Positions 5,452 to 11,386 of a stretch of DNA of 11,386 nt are shown piece after piece. Made by a program: the position numbers and the translations under genes. The notes below the pieces were generated by a model, which searched no databases, was not told the DNA's origin, and worked only from the letters and a program-made list of their open reading frames with translations. Numbering within the stretch: the stretch's first letter is position 1; each line of letters starts with the position of its first letter. Source of the DNA: an archaeon (GTDB lineage: Archaea > Iainarchaeota > Iainarchaeia > Iainarchaeales > Iainarchaeaceae); contig JANLHD010000086.1 in NCBI GenBank assembly GCA_024653865.1, forward strand, positions 1-11,386, given 5' to 3'.

Positions 5452-6371
5452 TCGATTTCCCGCACGCCTTCCATATCCGCACCGCACACGTGGAACTGCG
5501 CCTCACGGCCACTCTTTTGAAACGCCTCTTTCATTGCACCGCCTATTTGGGGCGCAATTTCCCTGCTGTTCGTGATTGCAAACATCGTGGGCCCCGAACC
5601 TGAAATCGAGCACCCATCCGCGCCCGCATCAATCGCGGATTTCTTCACCGAATCAAAGCCGGGGATCAAATGCTTTCTCGCGGGCTCGACAATCACATCG
5701 TCAATCGCCTTGGAGAGAAGCGAATAATCATTCTTCGCAAACGCCGCGGCAATAATCGCCGCATTCGCCATATTGTGAACAAAACTCTTCAAAGGCACGT
5801 GCTGCGGCACAACTTTTCTCGCATCGCGCGTTAGCACCTTGTACTTTGGCACCGCAACAACGACCACGAGTTCTTCAATGCAGCCGAGTTTCGTGACATC
5901 CAAGGGACCGCCATTGCGCACAATGGTCGCGCCACCCAACAAGCACGGCGCGGTATTGTCGGCAAAATAAGCCCCGCTCACAAACTCCTCTCCCAAGGTA
6001 GCGGGGTGGATTAGCTGTTCTTTTGTAAGCGCATTGCCATAAAGCGCATTCGCGGCAAATGCCCCCGCGCATGCGGAGGACGCGCTGCTTCCAAGCCCTG
6101 AGCCCGCTGGAATGCCCTTTTTAATTTTTAATTCAACCCCGCCTTTGGCACCCGCCAATTTTAGCGCCTCCCTTGCGCCAATGCCCGCGGTGTTGCGGCC
6201 CGCATCAAGAGGAATTCCATCCTGGCCAGAAACTTCCGAAATAACAACCCCTGAATCAATCTTTCTTGCAAGAACCGTGTCGCCAAGCCCGTTTATTGCA
6301 AGGCCCAATACATCAAAGCCCGGGCCAAAATTCGCCACGGTTGCCGGCGCAAAAAACTTTTTCCACGCCAT
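5448..6371 (-). CDS. thrB: homoserine kinase
   Basis: A cytoplasmic GHMP-family kinase that phosphorylates L-homoserine with ATP, giving the substrate of threonine synthase. All three GHMP motifs are visible: FAPATVANFGPGFDVLGLA near the N-terminus, the ATP-binding loop GIPAGSGLGSSASSA (residues 86-100), and the C-terminal SISGSGPTMFAI. Length (307 aa) is normal. I chose the ATG at 6371, which shares its A with the thrC stop (TGATG), implying translational coupling; a TTG one codon upstream (6374) is also in frame but less likely. It is the last gene of the thrC-thrB unit. Other GHMP kinases, such as mevalonate kinase, are less likely given the neighbour and the GFDVLG motif. Confidence 0.95.
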   Translation of the reverse strand: MAWKKFFAPATVANFGPGFDVLGLAINGLGDTVLARKIDSGVVISEVSGQDGIPLDAGRNTAGIGAREALKLAGAKGGVELKIKKGIPAGSGLGSSASSACAGAFAANALYGNALTKEQLIHPATLGEEFVSGAYFADNTAPCLLGGATIVRNGGPLDVTKLGCIEELVVVVAVPKYKVLTRDARKVVPQHVPLKSFVHNMANAAIIAAAFAKNDYSLLSKAIDDVIVEPARKHLIPGFDSVKKSAIDAGADGCSISGSGPTMFAITNSREIAPQIGGAMKEAFQKSGREAQFHVCGADMEGVREID

Positions 6372-7636
6372 CAAAAAAGCCCCAAATCCTTTTCGATTGC
6401 GCCAATGGATGCGTCAAGCACGCTTATTGTGTTCGCAAAATTATTTTTTTTGTCCTTGTGGTAATCGGCAATTGCATTCGAGAATTTTGCGCCGTGCGCG
6501 GTGAGAATGACAACGGTTTTCTCATCCTCTTTTATGGTGCCTTTTTCCGCAAGCTTTTTGAGGCCGGCGAGCGCGGCGCCCGAATTCGGGCACACAGAGA
6601 TTCCGGAAGCGTCCACAATCGCTTTTGCATCCATCAATTCCGCATCCGAAACCTGCTCCATGACGCCTTTGAAATGCATGAGTTCGCGCCTCGCCTTCTC
6701 GAAGCTCACGGGGTCGCCGATCTGGATTGCGGAAGCGTAGGTTTTTTTTGCAAGAACCGGCTCGAGGCCCGACCAATTGTTTGCAAAAGAATTGTAAAGC
6801 GGGTTCGCGGCCATTGTTTCCACACCCGCAACGCGCGGCAGTTTTTCTATGATGCCAAGTTCCTTGAGTTCGCGAAGGCCCTTGCACAAGGCGGAAACAT
6901 TCCCCGCATTACCAACTGGAATGACAAACCAATCCGGAACCTCCCACTTCAATTGGTGCAAAGTTTCGAGCCCGATAGCCTTTTGCCCCTCAATACGAAT
7001 GCTGTTCATGGAATTGAGCAGATAAATACCGTGCTTTTGCGTGAGCTGTTGCACGAGCTTCATGCACCCGTCAAAATCTGTTTTGAGCCCAAGGGTTTTC
7101 GCGCCATAAGAGATTGCCTGCGAGAGCTGTTCGAAACTTATTTTTTCGTGCGGCAGCAAAACAAGCGATTCTATTCCCGCGCGCGCCGCATACGCCGCCA
7201 TCGAAGCAGAGGTGTCGCCGGTAGATGCACACGCAACCCTTTTCACGCCCAATTGTTTCGCCCAGGAAACCCCAGCAACCATGCCACGGTCCTTGAATGA
7301 AAGCGTGGGGTTCATTCCCTCGTGCTTTAGAAGCAAATCGCGCACTCCGAAATACTCGCGCAATTTTTTGTCCGCAAGGTAAAGCGGCGTGTCCCCTTCG
7401 TTTAACGAAACAAGGTTTTTGCCATCAAGATCCGGAAGAAGAAAATCCTTGTAGCGCAAAAACGCGGGCTTATCCCTGCCGGAATCGAATGCGCGTTTCC
7501 AATCCTGCACGGAGCGGTTGAACGAGGAATGATTTGGTATTACTTCAAGCAATTCGCCATTATTGGCGCGATACCTTATCTCTTCGGCACCATACTCTTC
7601 CTTTCCGGAAAGGCTGCGCAGCACCATCCTTGGCAT
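6371..7636 (-). CDS. thrC: threonine synthase
   Basis: A PLP enzyme converting O-phosphohomoserine to L-threonine and phosphate. From the ATG at 7636 it has 421 residues, normal for the archaeal-type enzyme. The cofactor lysine is K115 in NPTLSFKDRG; the phosphate-binding loop ASTGDTSASMAAYAARAG and the substrate-side VIPVGNAGN are present, as is the C-terminal LTAHGAKF. The N-terminus (LRSLSGKEEYGAEEIRYRAN, then NGELLEV) aligns with the zinc-knuckle segment of archaeal relatives, but the usual cysteine pairs are replaced by Ser, Ala and Asn. Start choice: the frame opens at a TTG (7645), but the ATG at 7636 is exactly leaderless-spaced from a TATA-like box in the 46-bp gap after the ybaK-like gene. 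ThrC and ThrB form a two-gene operon. Confidence 0.95.
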   Translation of the reverse strand: MPRMVLRSLSGKEEYGAEEIRYRANNGELLEVIPNHSSFNRSVQDWKRAFDSGRDKPAFLRYKDFLLPDLDGKNLVSLNEGDTPLYLADKKLREYFGVRDLLLKHEGMNPTLSFKDRGMVAGVSWAKQLGVKRVACASTGDTSASMAAYAARAGIESLVLLPHEKISFEQLSQAISYGAKTLGLKTDFDGCMKLVQQLTQKHGIYLLNSMNSIRIEGQKAIGLETLHQLKWEVPDWFVIPVGNAGNVSALCKGLRELKELGIIEKLPRVAGVETMAANPLYNSFANNWSGLEPVLAKKTYASAIQIGDPVSFEKARRELMHFKGVMEQVSDAELMDAKAIVDASGISVCPNSGAALAGLKKLAEKGTIKEDEKTVVILTAHGAKFSNAIADYHKDKKNNFANTISVLDASIGAIEKDLGLF

Positions 7637-7658
7637 AAACAACAAAAAAGGCGATGTG

Positions 7659-7665
7659 TTTTAAA
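7659..7665 (-). promoter_or_regulatory. TATA-like box of thrC
   Basis: On the minus strand TTTAAAA is centred 26 nt before the ATG at 7636. It suggests that thrC-thrB has its own promoter and is not only read through from the upstream deacylase gene. Confidence 0.5.
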
Positions 7666-7682
7666 GGCAATCAGCGAAAAAC

Positions 7683-8144
7683 CTACTTTTTTGTGTCCGC
7701 GACTTCGATGCCCTCAACATTGTCCATTATCTCGTCAACCTTTATGCGCATCAAATGCTCCGGGTCGCCGCCACCGCACACAACCTCTTCTTTTGCAAGC
7801 ACTGCCTTGTCGATGAAAGTGCGGATTCCGTAAATGGAAACAGGGGGGACGCCTCCGACCTCAAAGCCGGTTATTTCAATTACCTCGGCGGGCTCCGCGA
7901 GACGCACATCACTTGCACGAACAAGTGCCTTTATCTTCGAAAAATCAATCATATCCTTTCCGAGCAAAATCACGAGAATCGGCTCGCCTTGCGAACTCAT
8001 CAAAAGAATGGTTTTTGCAACACCCTCCGGGTCGCCGCCGGATTTTGCCGCGGCCTGGGCCGCGGTGTGAACTTCCTTGTCGCACGCGAATATTTGTGCG
8101 GCTAGCCTGTTGACGCGGATGAATTCCTGCAAAAAATCCCTCAT
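7683..8144 (-). CDS. YbaK/ProX-type aminoacyl-tRNA deacylase
   Basis: A 153-residue single-domain protein of the YbaK/EbsC fold. Members hydrolyse wrongly charged tRNAs in trans, for example Cys-tRNA(Pro) (YbaK) or Ala-tRNA(Pro) (ProXp-ala). Family marks are the conserved Lys in GVAKTILLM (K44), the GFEVGGVPPVSIYG turn (residues 93-106) and the C-terminal VVCGGGDPEHLMRI (121-134). Which mischarged tRNA is edited cannot be told from the sequence. The open frame extends to 8186, but the ATG at 8144 gives MRDFLQEFIRV, a typical start, and lies one leaderless spacing from ATTTTATT (8167-8174). It precedes thrC by 46 bp in the same direction. The link with threonine synthesis may be just proximity. 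Confidence 0.88.
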   Translation of the reverse strand: MRDFLQEFIRVNRLAAQIFACDKEVHTAAQAAAKSGGDPEGVAKTILLMSSQGEPILVILLGKDMIDFSKIKALVRASDVRLAEPAEVIEITGFEVGGVPPVSIYGIRTFIDKAVLAKEEVVCGGGDPEHLMRIKVDEIMDNVEGIEVADTKK

Positions 8145-8166
8145 ATAAAATAAGCAAAACGAAAGG

Positions 8167-8174
8167 ATTTTATT
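8167..8174 (-). promoter_or_regulatory. TATA-like box of the ybaK-like gene
   Basis: AATAAAAT on the minus strand is centred 26-27 nt before the ATG at 8144. It lies in the 117-bp divergent spacer shared with the winged-helix gene. Confidence 0.5.
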
Positions 8175-8227
8175 GCAACGCACCAACCAAAAAAATTTGC
8201 GATTGCCTAAAAATTTTGTGGTTTGAC

Positions 8228-8236
8228 ATAATTTAA
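8228..8236 (+). promoter_or_regulatory. TATA-like box of the winged-helix operon
   Basis: ATAATTTAA is centred about 30 nt before the ATG at 8262, so the leader would be zero to a few bases. No Shine-Dalgarno site is present. Confidence 0.45.
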
Positions 8237-8261
8237 GCTTTTTGCGACAACATTTTCTGCA

Positions 8262-8567
8262 ATGCGCGCAATCGGGGCTTTTCGGAAAAACGTGTGGTAC
8301 CTAATAGGCGCCTCGAGGGGCGGGCCCATGCGGGCACGAATCATAATGAACCTGCTCGAGCGCCCGCTCAACGCAAACCAGTTGACAAAAAAAATTGGCG
8401 CGGATTATTCAACCATTAGGCACCACCTCGAAGTGCTCCAGAAAAACAACTGGATAACATCGGGTGACGAAAAATACGGAGTTTTGTTCTTCCCCACATT
8501 CACGGACGAGGAAAAAGAGGAGTTTGCCGCGATACTTGAAAAAGTTGGGAAAAAGCTTAAAACATAG
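8262..8567 (+). CDS. winged-helix (ArsR-like) transcriptional regulator
   Basis: A 101-residue winged-helix DNA-binding protein. The GASRGGPMRARIIMNLLERP start is followed by LNANQLTKKIGADYSTIRHH (recognition helix) and LEVLQKNNWI, then a beta-wing (SGDEKYGVLFFPT) and an acidic C-terminal helix. This is the compact helix-turn-helix form common in archaea, often paired with a small three-helix membrane protein, as here. No metal-binding cysteines are visible, so it is not a classic ArsR metal sensor. It is divergent from the ybaK-like gene. Its target and signal are unknown; the downstream membrane protein and the thiol-redox operon 389 bp downstream are candidates. Confidence 0.85.
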   Translation: MRAIGAFRKNVWYLIGASRGGPMRARIIMNLLERPLNANQLTKKIGADYSTIRHHLEVLQKNNWITSGDEKYGVLFFPTFTDEEKEEFAAILEKVGKKLKT

Positions 8568-8585
8568 TAAAGGGGAGTGTTTTGT

Positions 8586-8867
8586 ATGGACATGGGAATG
8601 ACAATAATATTCGAGGCAATCAACGCGCTCTTGCTGGTGTTTTTGCTCTCGGTATACGTAAAAAATTACGTGGAAATGAAAACCAGCCTGGGATTTGGGC
8701 TCATAATATTCTCCGCATTTTTGCTCGCGCAAAACCTGCTCGCGGCATACTTCCACGCATCCATGATTGAATACTATTCCGGAGACGTCGTGATGCACGC
8801 ATTCATACTAAGCGCCGCGGAAACGCTCGCGCTTGCGGTGCTTGCGTGGGTAACGTGGCGCGAATAG
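8586..8867 (+). CDS. small three-helix membrane protein paired with the winged-helix regulator
   Basis: A 93-residue hydrophobic protein with three predicted membrane helices: residues about 4-24, 34-58 and 68-90. I chose the ATG at 8586 because a strong Shine-Dalgarno sequence AGGGGAG (8571-8577) lies 8 nt upstream; a GTG at 8577 is in frame but overlaps that site. It begins 18 bp after the winged-helix stop, so the two are probably co-transcribed. The pattern of an archaeal winged-helix gene followed by a small membrane protein is recurrent, and such membrane partners are uncharacterised. A role as membrane-bound signal sensor or anti-regulator is inference. Confidence 0.72.
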   Translation: MDMGMTIIFEAINALLLVFLLSVYVKNYVEMKTSLGFGLIIFSAFLLAQNLLAAYFHASMIEYYSGDVVMHAFILSAAETLALAVLAWVTWRE

Positions 8868-8897
8868 GCGCAAAAACTGGAATAATTCTGGAAAAAC

Positions 8898-8905
8898 TTT
8901 TTAAA
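8898..8905 (+). promoter_or_regulatory. TATA-like box of the thiol-redox operon
   Basis: TTTTTAAA predicts a transcript start near 8928 and a leader of about 29 nt. Unlike the leaderless genes here, that leader holds a full Shine-Dalgarno sequence (AAGGGGAGG, 8941-8949), 7 nt before the TTG start at 8957. Confidence 0.5.
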
Positions 8906-8956
8906 CGAACAAACCCAAATCCATCCAATAAGACAACTTAAAGGGGAGGAATTTTT

Positions 8957-9529
8957 TTGAAAAACATTCTGGCACTAACACTGGTTGCAATGGCATTTTT
9001 TTCGGGGTGCATAATCCCCGGATTTGAATCCGCGGACGCAATGCAAAACCAAGACGCAATGGACAAAAAAGACGCAATGCAAGACGGCTCAATCAATGCC
9101 CCCGCGGGCAATGGGGACGCTATGGACTCGGATGCAACGGGCAAGGGCGATTCCATGGAAGGCGAAGCGATGGCAAAAAATGAGTACAAGAGATATTCAA
9201 AGGCACAGTTTGATGCCACAATTGCGCAGGGCAGGCCCATAATGCTCGAGTTTTATGCGGATTGGTGCCCGAACTGCGCACAGCAAAAGCCCGTGAACGA
9301 AGAGGCTTTCGCCGGCGGCAAAATGCCGCAGAACTCAGTAGGGTTCTTTGTGCACTATAAGGACACGTCCGAAAATGACGAGGACCGCGACGCGGCGAGA
9401 ATGCATGGAATAACCTACCAGCACACAAGGATATTCATTGATGCACAAGGAAATACGGTTTCCAAAAAGACAGGTTATTCTTCCGAAGAGCAGCTTGTTG
9501 CGGAAATGAACAAGGCGGCAGGAATCTAA
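8957..9529 (+). CDS. thioredoxin-like surface lipoprotein with Asp-Ala-Met linker
   Basis: A 190-residue secreted protein. The N-terminus is a lipoprotein-type signal: MKNILALTLVAMAFFSGC with the lipobox cysteine C18. Residues about 25-72 are a low-complexity linker with repeated Asp-Ala-Met (27-29, 33-35, 39-41, 54-56; the first three at a six-residue period) plus DSM and EAM variants. Residues about 76-190 form a thioredoxin-like domain with the active site WCPNC (C104, C107) preceded by IMLEFYAD. The TTG start is set by the strong Shine-Dalgarno site 7 nt upstream; no ATG gives a complete signal. It is the first gene of an operon with ccdA and a DipZ-like gene, so it is probably a reductase at the outer face of the membrane fed by CcdA. 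The usual cis-Pro before the last strands is not obvious (YQHTRIFI), so its redox properties may differ. Confidence 0.87.
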   Translation: MKNILALTLVAMAFFSGCIIPGFESADAMQNQDAMDKKDAMQDGSINAPAGNGDAMDSDATGKGDSMEGEAMAKNEYKRYSKAQFDATIAQGRPIMLEFYADWCPNCAQQKPVNEEAFAGGKMPQNSVGFFVHYKDTSENDEDRDAARMHGITYQHTRIFIDAQGNTVSKKTGYSSEEQLVAEMNKAAGI

Positions 9530-9530
9530 A

Positions 9531-10283
9531 ATGGATGACGCCCGCACGAGAATAATAATCAGCAGCGTTTTTTTCGTGCTGGGCTTTTCCACAATATTCG
9601 CGGCACTCGGGGTTCTTCTCCAAAGCGCCCTTTCCGGCGTAGCCTACGACGCGCAAAACATCCTGCGGTATGTGGGCGGGGCAATCATAATATTCTTCGG
9701 GCTTCTAATGATGGGAATCGTCAAAGTCGATTTTCTCCAAAGAGAGCACAAATTGAAGGTAAAAAAAACAAGGTTCCAATACGTGAGCTCATTTCTTTTC
9801 GGCGGGGCGTTCGCGGTCGGATGGACCCCGTGCGTCGGCGCTGTCCTTGGCGCCGTGCTAACGCTTGCGGCAACGCAGCCCCAAACAGCATTTCCCCTCA
9901 TGCTCTCATACTCAATAGGGCTTGGTGTGCCTTTCATAATTGCGGCAATATTCATCTCCCAAGCTAAGGGCACAATAAAAAAACTCTCGCCATACCTTCA
10001 CACGCTAAACCTGGTGTTCGGGGCAATCATAGTGATTCTTGGAATCATGGTTGCAACCGGAACTCTTAGCATACTCGCAAGCCAACTGCAATTCGAAAAC
10101 ATTTTCTTTGCAAACGCAATGCCAAGCGACGGTTCGATCGGCGAAGTGACACTTGTGCTCGCATTCCTTGCGGGAATAGTGTCCTTTTTGAGCCCGTGCA
10201 TTCTCCCGATAGTGCCCGCATACCTTACCTTTATTGCGGGAACCTCGCTCAATGAGGCGGCACAGAAAAAGGAAGTGGCGTGA
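9531..10283 (+). CDS. ccdA: CcdA-type transmembrane electron carrier, apparently circularly permuted
   Basis: A 250-residue, about six-helix membrane protein of the CcdA/DsbD-beta family, which passes electrons from cytoplasmic thioredoxin to extracytoplasmic thiol proteins through two membrane cysteines. Both cysteine motifs are present but in reversed order. In usual CcdA the FLSPC helix is first and GWTPC is in the fourth helix. Here GWTPCVGAVLGAVL (C101) comes early and AFLAGIVSFLSPCILPIVPA (C223) is the final helix. The N-terminus (RTRIIISSVFFVLGFS) matches what normally follows the first helix, so the C-terminal end joins it seamlessly. The number of helices and thus topology can be kept. 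The ATG follows the lipoprotein stop by one base (TAAAATG) with an AGGA site upstream; the DipZ-like gene starts immediately after its TGA. The family call is firm; the permutation rests on my memory of family order. Confidence 0.88.
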   Translation: MDDARTRIIISSVFFVLGFSTIFAALGVLLQSALSGVAYDAQNILRYVGGAIIIFFGLLMMGIVKVDFLQREHKLKVKKTRFQYVSSFLFGGAFAVGWTPCVGAVLGAVLTLAATQPQTAFPLMLSYSIGLGVPFIIAAIFISQAKGTIKKLSPYLHTLNLVFGAIIVILGIMVATGTLSILASQLQFENIFFANAMPSDGSIGEVTLVLAFLAGIVSFLSPCILPIVPAYLTFIAGTSLNEAAQKKEVA

Positions 10284-11386
10284 ATGGAACTCAAGGCAAA
10301 CGACCCCTTAATTCTCGCGGCAATTGCAATAATCATAATCGGCGCAATAATCTTGGTCGACTCCACAAAGGCAAACATTGGCGCACCCGAACCAATTGTG
10401 GTTGACAAAAGCGGATTCCAAAAAGCCCCCGAACTAACGGGGCTTGCGGGATATATCAACACGGATTCAAACATTTCACTTTCAGCCCTGGAGGGCAAGG
10501 TCGTGCTCATTGATTTCTGGACCTACTCTTGCATAAACTGCATACGGACAATCCCATACCTCAATTCATGGCATGAAAAATATGCGGATGACGGGCTTGT
10601 GATTATCGGAGTTCACTCCCCAGAATTCGAATTCGAGAAGAAAAAAGAAAACGTGCAAAACGCGGTTGATGAATACAACATCAAGTACCAGGTGGTTCTG
10701 GACAATGATTTTGCCACATGGAGGGCGTATGCGAACAGGTACTGGCCGCACAAATTCCTCGTGGATGCGCAAGGATACATCAGGTACGATCACATCGGCG
10801 AGGGAAGCTACGGGGAAACCGAAGAAAAAATTGTCGAACTCCTCAAGGAAAAAAATTCCGCACCCGACGACCAAATGGGCTTGGCAGAAATTGAAGGCAC
10901 GGATTTTTCCAAAATAGCGACACCCGAGATTTACTTCGGCTACAATTTCTTCCGCCCCCAATCTCCGCAAATAGGGAACATTGAGGGCGTGCACACAGAG
11001 CAACAAACAGCATACGAATACCCTTCACGCGCTTCGCGCGAAACTTTCAGGGACAATACCCCTTATCTCGGCGGCACGTGGACGGTGCTTGGGGATTATT
11101 CAAAACTTAACTCCGAAACGGGAATGGTCGGGCTCGTGTTCACCGCAAAAAAAGCGAACATTGTTGCGGGCGCGCCCAAGGGGGCACAACTCACAATAAT
11201 GCTCGACGGCGCCCAAATTTTGGAATCGGAATACGGGAGCGATGTTGAACTCGCGGATGGAAAGCCAATTGTCAGAATCTCGGAGCAGCGGCTCTACAAC
11301 ATTGTGGACGCAAAAAATTACTCCAAAAAAACCCTTGAATTCAAAATATCCGGAGAGGGTTTTGAGCTATACACATTCACATTCGG
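10284..11386 (+). CDS. dipZ: DipZ-like membrane-anchored thioredoxin with C-terminal CBM-like domain (3' end outside window)
   Basis: The frame starts at ATG 10284, directly after the ccdA stop (TGAATG), and is open to the window end (367 codons). Residues 8-25 form an N-terminal membrane anchor. Residues about 50-190 are a TlpA/DipZ-type thioredoxin domain: VVLIDFWTYSCINC (active-site C83 and C86), GLVIIGVHSPEFEFEKKKEN, then VVLDNDFATWRAYANRYWPH and FLVDAQGYIRYDHIGEGSYG, all close to the DipZ pattern. From about 200 on, a beta-rich part (TPEIYFGYNFF, LGGTWTVLGDY, TIMLDGAQI) resembles the carbohydrate-binding-module-like domain of mycobacterial DipZ. In bacterial DipZ the CcdA and thioredoxin parts are one polypeptide; here they are separate genes. 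It is probably the second outer-surface thiol partner of CcdA. The conserved WTYSCINC makes this call strong; the substrate is unknown. Confidence 0.9.
   Translation, partial: MELKANDPLILAAIAIIIIGAIILVDSTKANIGAPEPIVVDKSGFQKAPELTGLAGYINTDSNISLSALEGKVVLIDFWTYSCINCIRTIPYLNSWHEKYADDGLVIIGVHSPEFEFEKKKENVQNAVDEYNIKYQVVLDNDFATWRAYANRYWPHKFLVDAQGYIRYDHIGEGSYGETEEKIVELLKEKNSAPDDQMGLAEIEGTDFSKIATPEIYFGYNFFRPQSPQIGNIEGVHTEQQTAYEYPSRASRETFRDNTPYLGGTWTVLGDYSKLNSETGMVGLVFTAKKANIVAGAPKGAQLTIMLDGAQILESEYGSDVELADGKPIVRISEQRLYNIVDAKNYSKKTLEFKISGEGFELYTFTF

Noticed and set aside
6266..7300. Long open frame on the + strand (about 344 codons) opposite thrC and thrB
   Set aside because: It is antisense to two strongly conserved enzymes, its product is rich in Arg, His, Cys and Phe with no recognisable motif, and it has no promoter or ribosome site. 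It is a by-product of GC-biased codons in the real genes.
8223..8228. TTGACA, a perfect bacterial -35 hexamer, as a possible target of the sigma-like protein
   Set aside because: No -10-like element lies 16-18 nt downstream, and an archaeal TATA-like box overlaps the site with the right spacing to the ATG. A single hexamer is expected by chance.
10281..10286. CcdA and DipZ-like parts as a single fused gene with a sequencing error
   Set aside because: The TGA stop and the adjacent ATG are clear, the second frame is the same as the first so only a stop substitution could separate them, and an AAGGAAG ribosome site precedes the ATG. Two coupled genes is the simpler reading, though read support for the TGA would settle it.
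1..11386. CRISPR array, tRNA or rRNA gene, insertion sequence
   Set aside because: I found no regularly spaced repeats, no cloverleaf-like sequence, no rRNA-like stretch and no transposase or integrase reading frame.

Overview
The window looks like chromosomal DNA from an archaeon, probably a DPANN-type lineage, possibly near Diapherotrites. The support is an archaeal TraB-family membrane protein, an HTH_10 (Bat-type) regulator, an archaeal winged-helix plus small-membrane-protein pair, and TATA-like boxes about 26-27 nt upstream of many start codons, as expected for leaderless archaeal transcripts. Only a few genes (8586, 8957, 9531, 10284) rely on Shine-Dalgarno sites. The lineage guess is inference; no rRNA or tRNA gene is present.

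Layout. 1-547: 3' part of a TraB-family gene. 549-680: intergenic DNA that seems to hold degenerate copies of the 3' ends of both neighbouring genes. 681-1283: a sigma-70-like protein (regions 2 and 4), unusual in an archaeon. 1284-1922 (-): a CDP-alcohol phosphatidyltransferase. 2038-3252: SufS-type cysteine desulfurase. 3292-4074 (-): an unrecognised soluble protein. 4122-4653 (-): two small membrane proteins, the first only 57 aa. 4786-5451: an HTH_10 regulator, divergent from the pair. 5448-8144 (-): thrB, thrC and a YbaK-type tRNA deacylase. 8262-8867: a winged-helix regulator and a small membrane protein. 8957-11386: a surface thiol-redox operon (thioredoxin-like lipoprotein, CcdA-type electron carrier, DipZ-like thioredoxin, the last cut by the window end).

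How the genes fit together. thrC and thrB give the last two steps of threonine synthesis. The 8957-11386 operon is a coherent pathway: CcdA should carry electrons from cytoplasmic thioredoxin across the membrane to two surface thioredoxin-fold proteins with CxxC sites. SufS supplies sulfur for Fe-S clusters.

The two strongest observations are (1) the CcdA homologue appears circularly permuted, with the normally N-terminal SPC helix at the C-terminus, and (2) the sigma-70-like gene sits between a relic and the intact copy of the 3' end of the phosphatidyltransferase gene, as if inserted at a convergent gene junction.
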